Shown here: one piece after another, positions 10,360 to 18,866 of the stretch
Layout of the letters: each line of letters starts with the position of its first letter
Numbering within the stretch: the first letter of the stretch is position 1
DNA from: Paracoccus aestuarii
Lineage (GTDB): Bacteria; Pseudomonadota; Alphaproteobacteria; Rhodobacterales; Rhodobacteraceae
DNA length: 64,000 nt
Assembly: GCF_028553885.1 (NCBI RefSeq)
Contig: NZ_CP067169.1
Coordinates: 248,001-312,000, forward strand
Direction: 5' to 3'
Notes under the pieces: model-generated
Database searches by the model: none
What the model was told of the DNA's origin: nothing
The model's input: the letters and a program-made list of their open reading frames with translations, nothing else
Made by a program: the position numbers and the translations under genes

Positions 10360-11181
10360 TTACTGAACCGCGCTCCAGCTGATGGATTCGTATTTGCGGG
10401 TCGTGAAGTTGATCAGCAGCCCCACCATCAGCGCCGCGATCGTCACCCAGAGCGGATAGTAGAGCATCGTCTTGTGCGGCGAATAGTTGATAAACAGAAA
10501 GCCCCGTTCCTGGTCGATCAGGTGAAAGAGCGGGTTCCAGCTGAACCAAGGCAGGATGAAGCCCGGCATCGCATTGGCCACGAAGAACTTGCCCGAGGCG
10601 AACATGTTGATCCGCTGATAGAGTGTTGTCAGCACCTTGCAGGCCTGCGGCGACCATGGCCGGATCCCCAGGAAGATCAAGCCGATGGCCACGCCCGAGA
10701 ACCAGGCCAGCAGGAACAGCGCCCCCGCCCCCAGGGGGTCGTGGATCGTGAAGGGTTGGAAGGCCATGTAATAGACCGACAGGATCACGATGCAGCCGAT
10801 CGTCTGGCGATAGAGCACCGCCAGCGCCGCACCGGAGATCAGCACCGCCGCGTTCAGCGGCTCGTGCTTGATGATGCCCGAGGATATCGAATGGCTCTGC
10901 GCGACCGCGCCCACCGATTGCACATGCAGCATGAAGATGAAGATGCCCGACATGATGTAGAGCAGGAAATCCCCCCGGATCGGCGATGATTTCAGCCCGA
11001 TCAGCGAATACATCGCCAGAAAGACCGCCACGAACAACACGCTTTGCAGCATGGTCAGCAGCAGCCCGACCACCGCGTTGCGGTGCTCCGTGCGCAGGTT
11101 GTAGACCGTCTGGTGATAGATCAGGGCGATGGTCGTGAACCCGGCCTGCAGCATGGTCCGGTTCTGACGCTGCTTGAACAT
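10360..11181 (-). CDS. ABC-2 type polysaccharide export permease (KpsM/Wzm-like)
   Basis: Membrane subunit of an ABC exporter for capsule or O-antigen type glycans. The 273-residue protein has about six hydrophobic segments (for example [55 protein letters not shown]) and the late aromatic-rich region [20 protein letters not shown] typical of this family. The start at 11181 ([11 protein letters not shown]) has GGAG about eleven bases upstream; a longer open frame upstream is the shadow of cysQ. No ATPase partner (KpsT/Wzt) is in the window. It is transcribed divergently from cysQ across a 186-base spacer. Confidence 0.85.
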   Translation of the reverse strand: MFKQRQNRTMLQAGFTTIALIYHQTVYNLRTEHRNAVVGLLLTMLQSVLFVAVFLAMYSLIGLKSSPIRGDFLLYIMSGIFIFMLHVQSVGAVAQSHSISSGIIKHEPLNAAVLISGAALAVLYRQTIGCIVILSVYYMAFQPFTIHDPLGAGALFLLAWFSGVAIGLIFLGIRPWSPQACKVLTTLYQRINMFASGKFFVANAMPGFILPWFSWNPLFHLIDQERGFLFINYSPHKTMLYYPLWVTIAALMVGLLINFTTRKYESISWSAVQ

Positions 11182-11367
11182 TCGCGAACTGCTCCGAATT
11201 CTGGCCTTTGGCGGCGGGGTGGTGGCAGGCTTGCATCGCCGCGCGACATCCGCCCGGCCCGGCGCTTGCCCACGGACCTGTCGGGCATCATAAGTGGCGC
11301 GACGCCACCGCACAACGCGACGGCAGGACCCTGCGCCCGAATGCCCCGTCAGGGAAAGGAAAAGTGA

Positions 11368-12165
11368 ATGCAATTCGACCGGTTGACCACGGAAATGCGT
11401 CGCCTGGCCCTGGAGGCGGGCGCGCGCATCATGGAGATCTATCAGTCCGACGATTTCGAGACCCGCGCCAAGTCCGACGATTCGCCCGTCACCGCCGCGG
11501 ACGAGGCCGCCGATGCGCTGATCTCGGCGGGGCTGCGGGCGGCCTTTCCCGACATCCCCCTGGTGACCGAGGAACAGTCCGACACCCATGACCAGGACCT
11601 GCGCACCTTCCTGATCGTCGATCCGCTGGACGGCACCAAGGAATTCGTGCAGCGGCGCGGCGATTTCACCGTCAACATCGCCTATGTCGAGAACGGCGTG
11701 CCGCTGCGCGGCGTGGTCTATGCCCCCGCCAAGGGGCGGCTGTTCTACACCACCGCCGACGGCCGGTCGGTCGAGGAGCAGGGTCCCTTCGGCGAGGCCC
11801 CCGGCCGGACCGATCCGATCGGCGTCAACGCCACGCCCGACAACCGCGCGCTGATGGTCGTGGCGTCGAAATCGCATCGCGACGCGGCCACCGACGCCTA
11901 TATCGGCGAATACGGGGTGCGCGACATGACCAGCGCGGGCAGCTCGCTGAAATTCTGCCTGGTCGCCACGGGCGAGGCCGATCTCTATCCCCGGTTGGGC
12001 CGGACGATGGAATGGGACACGGCGGCGGGCGACGCGGTCCTGCGCGGGGCGGGCGGTCAGGTCGTGCGCTTCGACGACCACACGCCGCTGGCCTATGGCA
12101 AGCCGGGATTCGCGAACCCGTTCTTCATCGCCTATGCCCCCGGCGTCCTGCTGGTGAAGGGCTGA
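11368..12165 (+). CDS. cysQ: 3'(2'),5'-bisphosphate nucleotidase CysQ
   Basis: Inositol-monophosphatase-fold enzyme that hydrolyses 3'-phosphoadenosine 5'-phosphate (PAP) to AMP. Metal-binding motifs are present: VTEE at about residues 70-73, DPLDGTKEF at about 91-99 and WDTAAGD at about 213-219, in a protein of 265 residues. The ribosome binding site GGAAAGG precedes the ATG. PAP is the by-product of sulfotransferases, and one is encoded 7 kb downstream in the same cluster, which suggests a role in glycan sulfation as well as in sulfate assimilation. One base separates it from kdsB. Confidence 0.9.
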   Translation: MQFDRLTTEMRRLALEAGARIMEIYQSDDFETRAKSDDSPVTAADEAADALISAGLRAAFPDIPLVTEEQSDTHDQDLRTFLIVDPLDGTKEFVQRRGDFTVNIAYVENGVPLRGVVYAPAKGRLFYTTADGRSVEEQGPFGEAPGRTDPIGVNATPDNRALMVVASKSHRDAATDAYIGEYGVRDMTSAGSSLKFCLVATGEADLYPRLGRTMEWDTAAGDAVLRGAGGQVVRFDDHTPLAYGKPGFANPFFIAYAPGVLLVKG

Positions 12166-12166
12166 G

Positions 12167-12967
12167 ATGTCGGTCGTCATCGTCATCCCCGCCCGCCACG
12201 CCTCGACCCGCTATCCCGGCAAGCCGCTGGTGCCCCTGACCGGGGCGGGCGGCCGGGCGCGCAGCCTGATCCGGCGCAGCTGGGACGCGGCCATGGCCGT
12301 GCCCGGCATCGACCGGGTGATCGTGGCCACCGATGACGACCGCATCCGCGACCACGCGCAGGGCTTCGGCGCCCAGGTCGCGATGACCAGCCCCGACTGC
12401 CGCAACGGCACCGAGCGCGTGGCCGAGGCCGTGGCCGCGCTGGACCTGTCCCCCGAGATCGTCGTGAATCTGCAGGGCGACGCGCCGCTGACCCCGTCCT
12501 GGTTCGTCGAGGATCTGGTGGCGGGCCTGCGCACAGCCCCGGAGGCCCAGGTCGCCACCCCGGTCCTGCGCTGTTCGGGCGCCATGCGCGAGGATCTGCT
12601 GGCCGACCGCCGCGCCGGGCGGGTGGGCGGCACGACCGCGGTCTTCGGCCATGACGGCCGCGCGCTCTATTTCTCGAAGGAGGTCGTGCCCTTCGTCCCC
12701 GTGGCGCCCGCGCCCGAGGCACCCAGCCCGGTCTTTCACCATGTCGGCGTCTATGCCTATCGCCCCGCGGCGCTGGCCGAATACGCGACCTGGCCCGAGG
12801 GCGTGCTGGAACGGCTGGAGGGGCTGGAGCAGCTGCGCTTTCTGGAACGCGGCCGCCATGTGCTGTGCGTCGAGGTCGAGGCGAGGGGCCGCCAGTTCTG
12901 GGAACTGAACAACCCCGAGGACGTTCCCCGGCTGGAGGCGATGATGCGCGCCATGCAGATCGACTGA
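12167..12967 (+). CDS. kdsB: 3-deoxy-manno-octulosonate cytidylyltransferase (CMP-Kdo synthetase)
   Basis: Activates Kdo with CTP to CMP-Kdo for lipid A core or for the Kdo linker of ABC-exported capsules. N-terminal nucleotide-binding motif IVIPARHASTRYPGKPL, then NLQGDAPLTPSWFVEDL in the metal/substrate region and FWELNNPEDVPRLEAM at the C-terminus. At 266 residues it is slightly longer than E. coli KdsB, and IPARHASTRYPGKPL matches the family. Its place beside a KpsM-like permease is reminiscent of KpsU, the capsule-dedicated paralogue; the sequence alone does not say which role it has. Confidence 0.9.
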   Translation: MSVVIVIPARHASTRYPGKPLVPLTGAGGRARSLIRRSWDAAMAVPGIDRVIVATDDDRIRDHAQGFGAQVAMTSPDCRNGTERVAEAVAALDLSPEIVVNLQGDAPLTPSWFVEDLVAGLRTAPEAQVATPVLRCSGAMREDLLADRRAGRVGGTTAVFGHDGRALYFSKEVVPFVPVAPAPEAPSPVFHHVGVYAYRPAALAEYATWPEGVLERLEGLEQLRFLERGRHVLCVEVEARGRQFWELNNPEDVPRLEAMMRAMQID

Positions 12968-13137
12968 CCAGCCCCGCCGCGCGGCATTTCTATGAAAGAT
13001 TTATGCGACTAGGGCAAATCGCTTGGCGGGGAATGGCCCAGAGAATAATCTGGCCTTGAAATCGAGGCGCATGCGTTTAGGCATCCGCACCAATCAGAGC
13101 GACGTCCGGGTCGCCGAACAATTCAGAGGTATACGTC

Positions 13138-14034
13138 ATGGGTCGCAAGGTCACGAAAGCCATTTTTCCCGTCGCAGGCTTGGGGACGCGCTTCCTGCCC
13201 GCCACTAAGAGCATTCCCAAGGAGATCCTGTCCCTGGTGGACAAGCCCCTGATCCAATACGCCATCGACGAGGCGCGCGCGGCGGGGATCAAGGAATTCA
13301 TCTTCGTCACCTCGCGCGGCAAGGGCGCGCTGGAGGATTACTTCGACCACGCGCATGAGCTGGAATCCAGCCTGAAGAAATCCGGCAAGGACAAGCTGCT
13401 GGACATCCTGCGGTCGACCAACATGGATTCGGGCGCCATCGCCTATATCCGCCAGCACAAGGCCCTGGGCCTGGGCCATGCCGTCTGGTGCGCGCGCCGC
13501 CTGATGAACGAGGACGAGCCCTTCGCCGTCGTGCTGACCGATGACGTCATCCAGGGCGAGCCGCCCTGCCTGCAGCAGATGATCGAGGCCTATGGCGAGA
13601 CCGGCGGCAGCATGGTCGCCACGATGGAGGTCGCGCCGGAAAAGGCGTCCTCCTACGGCGTTCTGGACGTTGCCGAGGATATGGGCGCCATCGTACGCGC
13701 CCGCGGCATGGTCGAAAAGCCCGCCATGGGCACGCAGCCCTCGAACCTGGCGGTGATCGGCCGCTACATCCTGGCGCCGACCGTGATGAAGAACCTCAAC
13801 AAGCTGAAGCAGGGCGCGGGCGGCGAGATCCAGCTGACCGACGCCATCGCCGAGGAGATCGAGGCCGGGCGCGACGTCTTTGGCCTGCGCTTCCGCGGTC
13901 AGCGTTTCGATTGCGGGTCCAAGGCGGGCTTCCTGCAGGCCACCGTCGCCTTCGGGCTGGAGCGCGACGAGCTGAAGGACGAATTCGCCGAATACCTGCA
14001 TCAGGTCATGGCGATGCGCCGCGCGGCGGAATAA
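13138..14034 (+). CDS. galU: UTP-glucose-1-phosphate uridylyltransferase
   Basis: Makes UDP-glucose, precursor of many surface glycans. The nucleotidyltransferase signature FPVAGLGTRFLPATKSIPKE is at the N-terminus (about residues 8-27), followed by KPLIQYAIDEA and the VLTDDVI metal-binding strand. The 298-residue length is normal. The ribosome binding site AGAGG lies nine bases before the ATG. The 170-base spacer before it is more AT-rich than the surroundings and has a possible -35 box TTGAAA at 13056-13061 but no convincing -10. galE follows after three bases. Confidence 0.97.
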   Translation: MGRKVTKAIFPVAGLGTRFLPATKSIPKEILSLVDKPLIQYAIDEARAAGIKEFIFVTSRGKGALEDYFDHAHELESSLKKSGKDKLLDILRSTNMDSGAIAYIRQHKALGLGHAVWCARRLMNEDEPFAVVLTDDVIQGEPPCLQQMIEAYGETGGSMVATMEVAPEKASSYGVLDVAEDMGAIVRARGMVEKPAMGTQPSNLAVIGRYILAPTVMKNLNKLKQGAGGEIQLTDAIAEEIEAGRDVFGLRFRGQRFDCGSKAGFLQATVAFGLERDELKDEFAEYLHQVMAMRRAAE

Positions 14035-14037
14035 GCC

Positions 14038-15024
14038 ATGTCGGACAAGGTTCTGGTGACGGGCGGTGCGGGCTATATCGGCTCGCATGCCTGCAAGGCG
14101 CTGGCGGCGGCGGGGTTCACCCCGGTCACGCTGGATAATTTCTCGACCGGCTGGCGCGATGCGGTGAAATTCGGCCCCGTGGTCGAGGCCGACCTGATGG
14201 ACCGCGCGGCGCTGGATGCGGCCTTTGTCGAACACCGGCCCGTGGCGGTGCTGCATTTCGCGGCCCTGTCGCAAGTGGGCGAGGCGATGGCCGAGCCGGG
14301 TAAGTATTGGCGCAACAATGTCGCCGGTTCCCTGAACCTGATCGAGGCCGCGATCGCTGTGGGCTGTCTGGATTTCGTCTTCAGCTCGACCTGCGCGACC
14401 TATGGCGATCGCGACGGCGAGGTGCTGGACGAGGACACGCCGCAGGCGCCGCTGAACGCCTATGGCGCATCGAAACGCGCGATCGAGGACATGCTGGCGG
14501 ATTTCGGCGCCTCGGACGGGCTGCGTTCGGTGATCTTCCGCTATTTCAACGTGGCGGGCGCCGATCCCGATGGCGAGGTCGGCGAACATCACCGCCCCGA
14601 GACGCATCTGATCCCGCTGATCCTGGATGCGGTGGACGGCAAGCGCGCGGCGCTGACCATCCATGGCACCGATTATCCCACGCCGGACGGCACCTGTATC
14701 CGCGACTATGTCCATGTGATGGATCTGGTGGATGCGCATGTGAAGGGGCTGGAATGGCTGCGCGCGGGGCGGGGCAGCCGGGTCTTCTGCCTGGGCACCG
14801 GCGACGGGTTCTCCGTCCGCGAGGTCGTGGATGCGACCCGCGCCATCACCAATCGCGAGGTGCCGATGGTCGACGGGCCCCGGCGCGGCGGCGATGCGGT
14901 CAAGCTGGTCTGCGGCAGCAGCCGCGCCAAGGCGGAACTGGGCTGGACCCCCGACCGGTCCACCATGCGCCAGATGATCGGCGACGCTTGGCGCTGGCAC
15001 CAGACGGGCCGTTACGAGCGGTGA
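14038..15024 (+). CDS. galE: UDP-glucose 4-epimerase
   Basis: NAD-dependent interconversion of UDP-glucose and UDP-galactose. SDR-extended Rossmann motif GGAGYIGSHACKAL at the N-terminus, catalytic Ser in SSTCATYG (about residues 117-124) and YxxxK in YGASKRAIEDM (about 142-152), then the substrate-binding FRYFNVAGADPDGEVGE region. The 328-residue length is normal. Its stop overlaps a GTG that starts the following glycosyltransferase, so it is coupled to glycan assembly genes rather than to galactose breakdown genes. Confidence 0.97.
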   Translation: MSDKVLVTGGAGYIGSHACKALAAAGFTPVTLDNFSTGWRDAVKFGPVVEADLMDRAALDAAFVEHRPVAVLHFAALSQVGEAMAEPGKYWRNNVAGSLNLIEAAIAVGCLDFVFSSTCATYGDRDGEVLDEDTPQAPLNAYGASKRAIEDMLADFGASDGLRSVIFRYFNVAGADPDGEVGEHHRPETHLIPLILDAVDGKRAALTIHGTDYPTPDGTCIRDYVHVMDLVDAHVKGLEWLRAGRGSRVFCLGTGDGFSVREVVDATRAITNREVPMVDGPRRGGDAVKLVCGSSRAKAELGWTPDRSTMRQMIGDAWRWHQTGRYER

Positions 15025-16031
15025 GCCTGCGCGGCGCGTGGCGGGCCTATCGCCTGCGCTGGAAGCGGCGCGAGCTGATCTGGCGCGCGATCCGCGCAGG
15101 CCGTCGCCTGACCCCGGTGGTGGATCGCACTGCCGTGATCCGGCCGGGCGATGTGCTGGCCGTGACCGTCCTGCGCAACGAGATCGCGCATCTGCCGGGT
15201 TTCCTGGATCATTACCGCGCCTTGGGCGTCGCGCATTTCCTGATGGTGGACAATGCCAGCGATGACGGATCGGACCGTTTCCTGGCCGATCAGCCCGACG
15301 TGTCGCTGTGGCGCTGCGCCGACAGCTATCGCGCGGCGCGGTTCGGGCTGGACTGGGCCGGGGCGATCCTGTGGCGGCATGGCCGGGGTCATTGGTGCCT
15401 GACGGTCGATGCGGACGAGCTGCTGGTCTATCCCGACCATGACCGGCTGGACCTGCCCGGCCTCTGCGCCCGGCTGGAGGCGGATGGCCGCCCCGGCATG
15501 GGGGCGGTGATGCTGGACCTTTATCCGACGGGGCCCTTAGGGACGGCGGATGCGCCCGAGGGCGCGGCCCTGACCGAGCGGCTGCCCTGGTTCGATCCCG
15601 GTCCCTGGCGGTCCAGCCGGTTGGAGCCGCGACGGAATCTGTGGCTGCAGGGCGGGCCGCGCGACCGGGTGTTCTTTGCCGACCGGCCGCGCCGGGCGCC
15701 GACGATGAACAAGCTGCCGCTGATGCGCTGGTCGCGGCGCCAGGTCTATGTGAACTCCACCCATTCCATGCTGCCGCCGCGGCTGAACCTGATCTATGAC
15801 GGGCCGGGCGATCCGCGCCTGTCGGGGGTGCTGCTGCATGGCAAGTTCCTGCCCCAGATCGTCGAGAAATCCACAGAGGAGCTGGACCGCGCCCAGCATT
15901 TCGCCGACCCCGCCGCCTATCGCGACTATCACCGCCGGGTGGCCGAGGGGCCGGTGCTGCACCATGCGGGATCGCTGCGCTATCGCGGCTGGCGGCAGCT
16001 GGTCGATCTGGGCCTGATGGGGCCGGGTTAA
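15021..16031 (+). CDS. Glycosyltransferase family 2-like protein (paralogue A)
   Basis: Predicted GT-A fold glycosyltransferase of the type often called Glyco_tranf_2_4. VTVLRNEIAHLPGFLDHYRA starts the nucleotide-sugar fold, MVDNASDDGSD follows, and LTVDADELLVYP holds a DxD-like metal motif. The start is GTG at 15021, overlapping the galE stop as GTGA; the frame stays open upstream only as a galE shadow. At 336 residues it aligns along its whole length with the next gene (shared NKLPLMRW/NKIPLVRW, LLHGKFLPQIVEKS/LLHAKFLSTFAEKS), so the two look like a duplication. Donor and acceptor cannot be told. Confidence 0.85.
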   Translation: MSLRGAWRAYRLRWKRRELIWRAIRAGRRLTPVVDRTAVIRPGDVLAVTVLRNEIAHLPGFLDHYRALGVAHFLMVDNASDDGSDRFLADQPDVSLWRCADSYRAARFGLDWAGAILWRHGRGHWCLTVDADELLVYPDHDRLDLPGLCARLEADGRPGMGAVMLDLYPTGPLGTADAPEGAALTERLPWFDPGPWRSSRLEPRRNLWLQGGPRDRVFFADRPRRAPTMNKLPLMRWSRRQVYVNSTHSMLPPRLNLIYDGPGDPRLSGVLLHGKFLPQIVEKSTEELDRAQHFADPAAYRDYHRRVAEGPVLHHAGSLRYRGWRQLVDLGLMGPG

Positions 16032-16112
16032 ACTGGTGCTAACACCTCTCTGCAATGCTGCGTCTCAGAGTCGGGGAATCAGCGCAGCACATTGAGCATG
16101 GTCAATAGCTTT

Positions 16113-16164
16113 ATCATCAAACGTGAATTGCTGGTTGATGATGCGTAGGTGGATTGATGATGCG
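16113..16164. repeat. Inverted and direct repeats around the start of glycosyltransferase B
   Basis: ATCATCAA (16113-16120) and TTGATGAT (16135-16142) form an 8-bp inverted repeat over the candidate start codons. TTGATGATGCG occurs at 16135-16145 and again at 16154-16164. The two direct copies are 19 bases apart and therefore in different frames. The surrounding 16032-16160 stretch is less GC-rich than the flanking genes. Purpose unknown: it may be an operator, a start-blocking hairpin, or a scar of the gene duplication. Confidence 0.6.
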
Positions 16165-17166
16165 CGCGAGAGGCTGGAGCGCCGTGCTCGGAGGCAATAC
16201 CTGATCGCGCGGGCCTTCAACCGCCGCCGCGCGCTGAAGCCGGTGGTGAACCGCACCGCCCAGATCCGCTCCGGCGCGATCCTGGCCTTCGTCACCATGC
16301 GCAACGAACGGGTGCGGCTGCCCTATTTCCTGGATTACTACCGCAAGCTGGGCGTCGATCATTTTCTGTTCGTCAACAATGACAGCAATGACGGCAGCGG
16401 GAACTATCTGGCCGAACAGCCCGACGTGTCTTTGTGGTGGACCAATGCCGGCTACAAGCGGGCGCGGTTCGGGATGGACTGGATCAACCGGCTGCTGATG
16501 AAATACGGCCATGGGCATTGGTGCCTGACGGTCGATCCCGACGAATTCCTGATCTATCCGCATTGCGATTCGCGCCCGCTGGCGGCGCTGACGGATTGGC
16601 TGGGCGCATCGGGGCGGTGCAGCTTTCCCGCCATGCTGCTGGACATGTATCCGCGCGGCAATATCGAGGATACCCGATACGAGGAAGGCCAGGACCCCTT
16701 CGCCATCGCCCGCTGGTTCGATCCGGCGAACTACACCATCGCCAAGAACCCCTTCTTCGGCAATCTGTGGATCCAGGGCGGGCCGCGCACGCGCAAGTTC
16801 TTCACCGCCGATCCCCTGGCGGGGCCCGCGCTGAACAAGATCCCGCTGGTGCGCTGGCATTGGCGCTATGCCTATGTCAGCTCGACCCATATGCTGCTGC
16901 CGCGGCACCTGAACCAGGTCTATGACGAGAATGGCGGCGAGATGGCGTCGGGCTGCCTGCTGCATGCCAAGTTCCTGTCCACCTTCGCCGAGAAATCCGC
17001 CGAGGAGCTGGACCGCCGCCAGCATTATTCCAACAGCAAGGAATACCGCGCCTATCACGCCGGCCTGCGCGAGGGCACGCGCATCTGGTGCAGCGAATCG
17101 CGCGAATACCAGGATTGGCGGCAGTTGGAGGACCTGGGCCTGATCTCGCGGGGGAACTGGGCATGA
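16141..17166 (+). CDS. Glycosyltransferase family 2-like protein (paralogue B)
   Basis: Close relative of the preceding gene with the same layout: FVTMRNERVRLPYFLDYYRK, FVNNDSNDGSGN, LTVDPDEFLIYP (metal motif) and LLHAKFLSTFAEKSAEELDR near the C-terminus. The start is uncertain: GTG 16123, ATG 16138 and ATG 16141 are in frame and none has a good Shine-Dalgarno. I chose 16141 because the length before the conserved RRALKPVVNRT block then matches paralogue A. It is 341 residues from that start. Separated from paralogue A by a 109-base AT-richer spacer with repeats, and coupled to the next gene by an ATGA overlap. Confidence 0.85.
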   Translation: MRRWIDDARERLERRARRQYLIARAFNRRRALKPVVNRTAQIRSGAILAFVTMRNERVRLPYFLDYYRKLGVDHFLFVNNDSNDGSGNYLAEQPDVSLWWTNAGYKRARFGMDWINRLLMKYGHGHWCLTVDPDEFLIYPHCDSRPLAALTDWLGASGRCSFPAMLLDMYPRGNIEDTRYEEGQDPFAIARWFDPANYTIAKNPFFGNLWIQGGPRTRKFFTADPLAGPALNKIPLVRWHWRYAYVSSTHMLLPRHLNQVYDENGGEMASGCLLHAKFLSTFAEKSAEELDRRQHYSNSKEYRAYHAGLREGTRIWCSESREYQDWRQLEDLGLISRGNWA

Positions 17167-18866
17167 CGGGGGCGGTCGGGCCGGATGACATGAGGCTGGG
17201 GGTGGTGCTGCTGTGCCATGCCCGGCTGGATGTCGCGGCCCGCATGGCGCGGATCTGGGTGGCGGGGGGCGCGCGCGTCGCGATCCATGTCGATGCCAAG
17301 GCATCCGTCGGCTCCGTGACCCGGATGAAGGCCGCGCTGGCCGACCTGCCCCAGGTGGTCTTTTCGCGCCGCCATCGCTGCGATTGGGGGCGGTTCAGCC
17401 TGGTGCGTGCGACCCGGGACGCGGCCGCGCTGCTGCTGGAGCGGTTTCCCGATACCAGCCATGTCTATCTGGCATCGGGGTCCTGCCTGCCGCTGCGGCC
17501 GGTGGCCGAACTGGCCGCCTATCTGGCGCGCGATCCGCATTGCGACCATATCGAAAGCGTCAGCGCGCTGGAGGTCGGCTGGGCCGTGGGCGGGCTGAAC
17601 GAGGAACGCTTCACCCTGTTCTATCCGCTGGACTGGCGCCGTCAGCGCTGGATGTTCGACCGGCTGACCCAGATCCAGCGCCGGCTGGGCATCCGCCGCC
17701 GCCTGCCCAAGGGGCTGACCCCGCATCTGGGATCGCAATGGTGGTGCCTGACCGCCGCCACGCTGCGCGCCATCCTGGACGATCCGCGCCGGGCGGAATT
17801 CGACCGTTTCTTCCGGCTGTCCTGGATTCCGGATGAAAGCTATTTCCAAACCTTGGCCCGCCGCCACGCCCTGCGCATCGAGAGCCATTCGCTGACCTTG
17901 GCCAAATTCGACCATGACGGGCGGCCCTATCAGCTCTATGACGACCATATCCGCATGCTGGAGGAATCGCGCTGCTTCGTGGCGCGCAAGATCTGGCCGC
18001 AGGCCGACCGGCTGCTGGCCCATTTCCCGCGCCCCGTGGCGGCCCGACCCGACCCCGCCCCGCCCCAGCCCCAGAGGATCGAGCGGCTGATCAACCGCAC
18101 CGTGCGCCGCCGCCTGCTGGGCCGGCCCGGCCTCTATATGCAGAGCCGCTTTCCCCGCAAGGATGCCGAGAACGGCAAGACCTCGGCCCCCTATGCAGTG
18201 TTCCAGGGCTTTTCCGACATCTTCCCGGATTTCGAGGCCTGGCTGGCGCGCCAGGTCGATGCCGATGTCCATGGCCATCTGCTGGGCCCCGAGATGGTCG
18301 AATTCGCCGGCCGGCCGGAGATCGGGCCCGGCGCCATCTCCTCCAGCACGCTGATCCGCGACCGCGACCCGCAGGGTTTCCTGACCGCGCTGATCCGCAT
18401 CACCACCCGCATGCAGGCCTTTCAGTTCAGCCCGCGCGACAACCAGGCGCTGAACTGGTTCATGGCGACCGATCCCAATGCCCATATCCATGTGGTCACC
18501 GGGGCCTGGATGCTGCCCTTGCTGAATTCACCAGCGCCATTTGAAGAACTTCGAAAAATCGCGGGCGTCCTGCAGCGTATCGAGTTGCAACAGCTGGACA
18601 TCCTTGGCTCAGTCTGGGTGCGGGCACGGGTTCAGATCCATGAGCTGGGTGACGTTTTAGCGTATCCCAATGACATATTGCTGCAATCGCTTCGGCACTT
18701 GCCGGAGGGACTGATGATCAGGTCGGGTGTGCCAGAGGTCGCCAACTATCAGGGGTTATCAGAGTTGCTGCGAAAGATGCGGAACGCCGGATTGCGTCTT
18801 CAGGTCACAAGCAGTGTCATTCCCCTGCTGGAAATGCTCGCACCCGAAAGGACCGCCGCCGAATGA
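17163..18866 (+). CDS. GT14 core-2/I-branching glycosyltransferase with C-terminal DUF5928-like domain
   Basis: The N-terminal ~300 residues (LGVVLLCHARLDVAARMARI, VYLASGSCLPLRP, DWGRFSLVRAT, GSQWWCLTAATLRAILDDP, IPDESYFQTL) match core-2/I-branching beta-1,6-N-acetylglucosaminyltransferases. The C-terminal half, about residues 320-567, resembles the DUF5928 domain that follows GT14 in Rhodobacterales; its function is unknown. The start at 17163 overlaps the previous stop (ATGA); ATG 17190 (MRLGVVLLC) is an alternative. The last ~110 codons (from about 18525) use codons rare in the rest of the window (TTA, ATA, CGA, TCA, AGG), an abrupt change. The stop overlaps the sulfotransferase start. Confidence 0.82.
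   Translation: MTGAVGPDDMRLGVVLLCHARLDVAARMARIWVAGGARVAIHVDAKASVGSVTRMKAALADLPQVVFSRRHRCDWGRFSLVRATRDAAALLLERFPDTSHVYLASGSCLPLRPVAELAAYLARDPHCDHIESVSALEVGWAVGGLNEERFTLFYPLDWRRQRWMFDRLTQIQRRLGIRRRLPKGLTPHLGSQWWCLTAATLRAILDDPRRAEFDRFFRLSWIPDESYFQTLARRHALRIESHSLTLAKFDHDGRPYQLYDDHIRMLEESRCFVARKIWPQADRLLAHFPRPVAARPDPAPPQPQRIERLINRTVRRRLLGRPGLYMQSRFPRKDAENGKTSAPYAVFQGFSDIFPDFEAWLARQVDADVHGHLLGPEMVEFAGRPEIGPGAISSSTLIRDRDPQGFLTALIRITTRMQAFQFSPRDNQALNWFMATDPNAHIHVVTGAWMLPLLNSPAPFEELRKIAGVLQRIELQQLDILGSVWVRARVQIHELGDVLAYPNDILLQSLRHLPEGLMIRSGVPEVANYQGLSELLRKMRNAGLRLQVTSSVIPLLEMLAPERTAAE

Noticed and set aside
11182..12186. N-terminal extension of the export permease frame through cysQ
   Set aside because: The extension is antisense to cysQ; the permease starts naturally at 11181 with a ribosome binding site and an amphipathic N-terminus.
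13056..13083. Sigma70 promoter for galU (TTGAAA at 13056)
   Set aside because: The -35 fits, but the sequence at the right distance (TAGGCA) is a poor -10; noted only in the galU entry.
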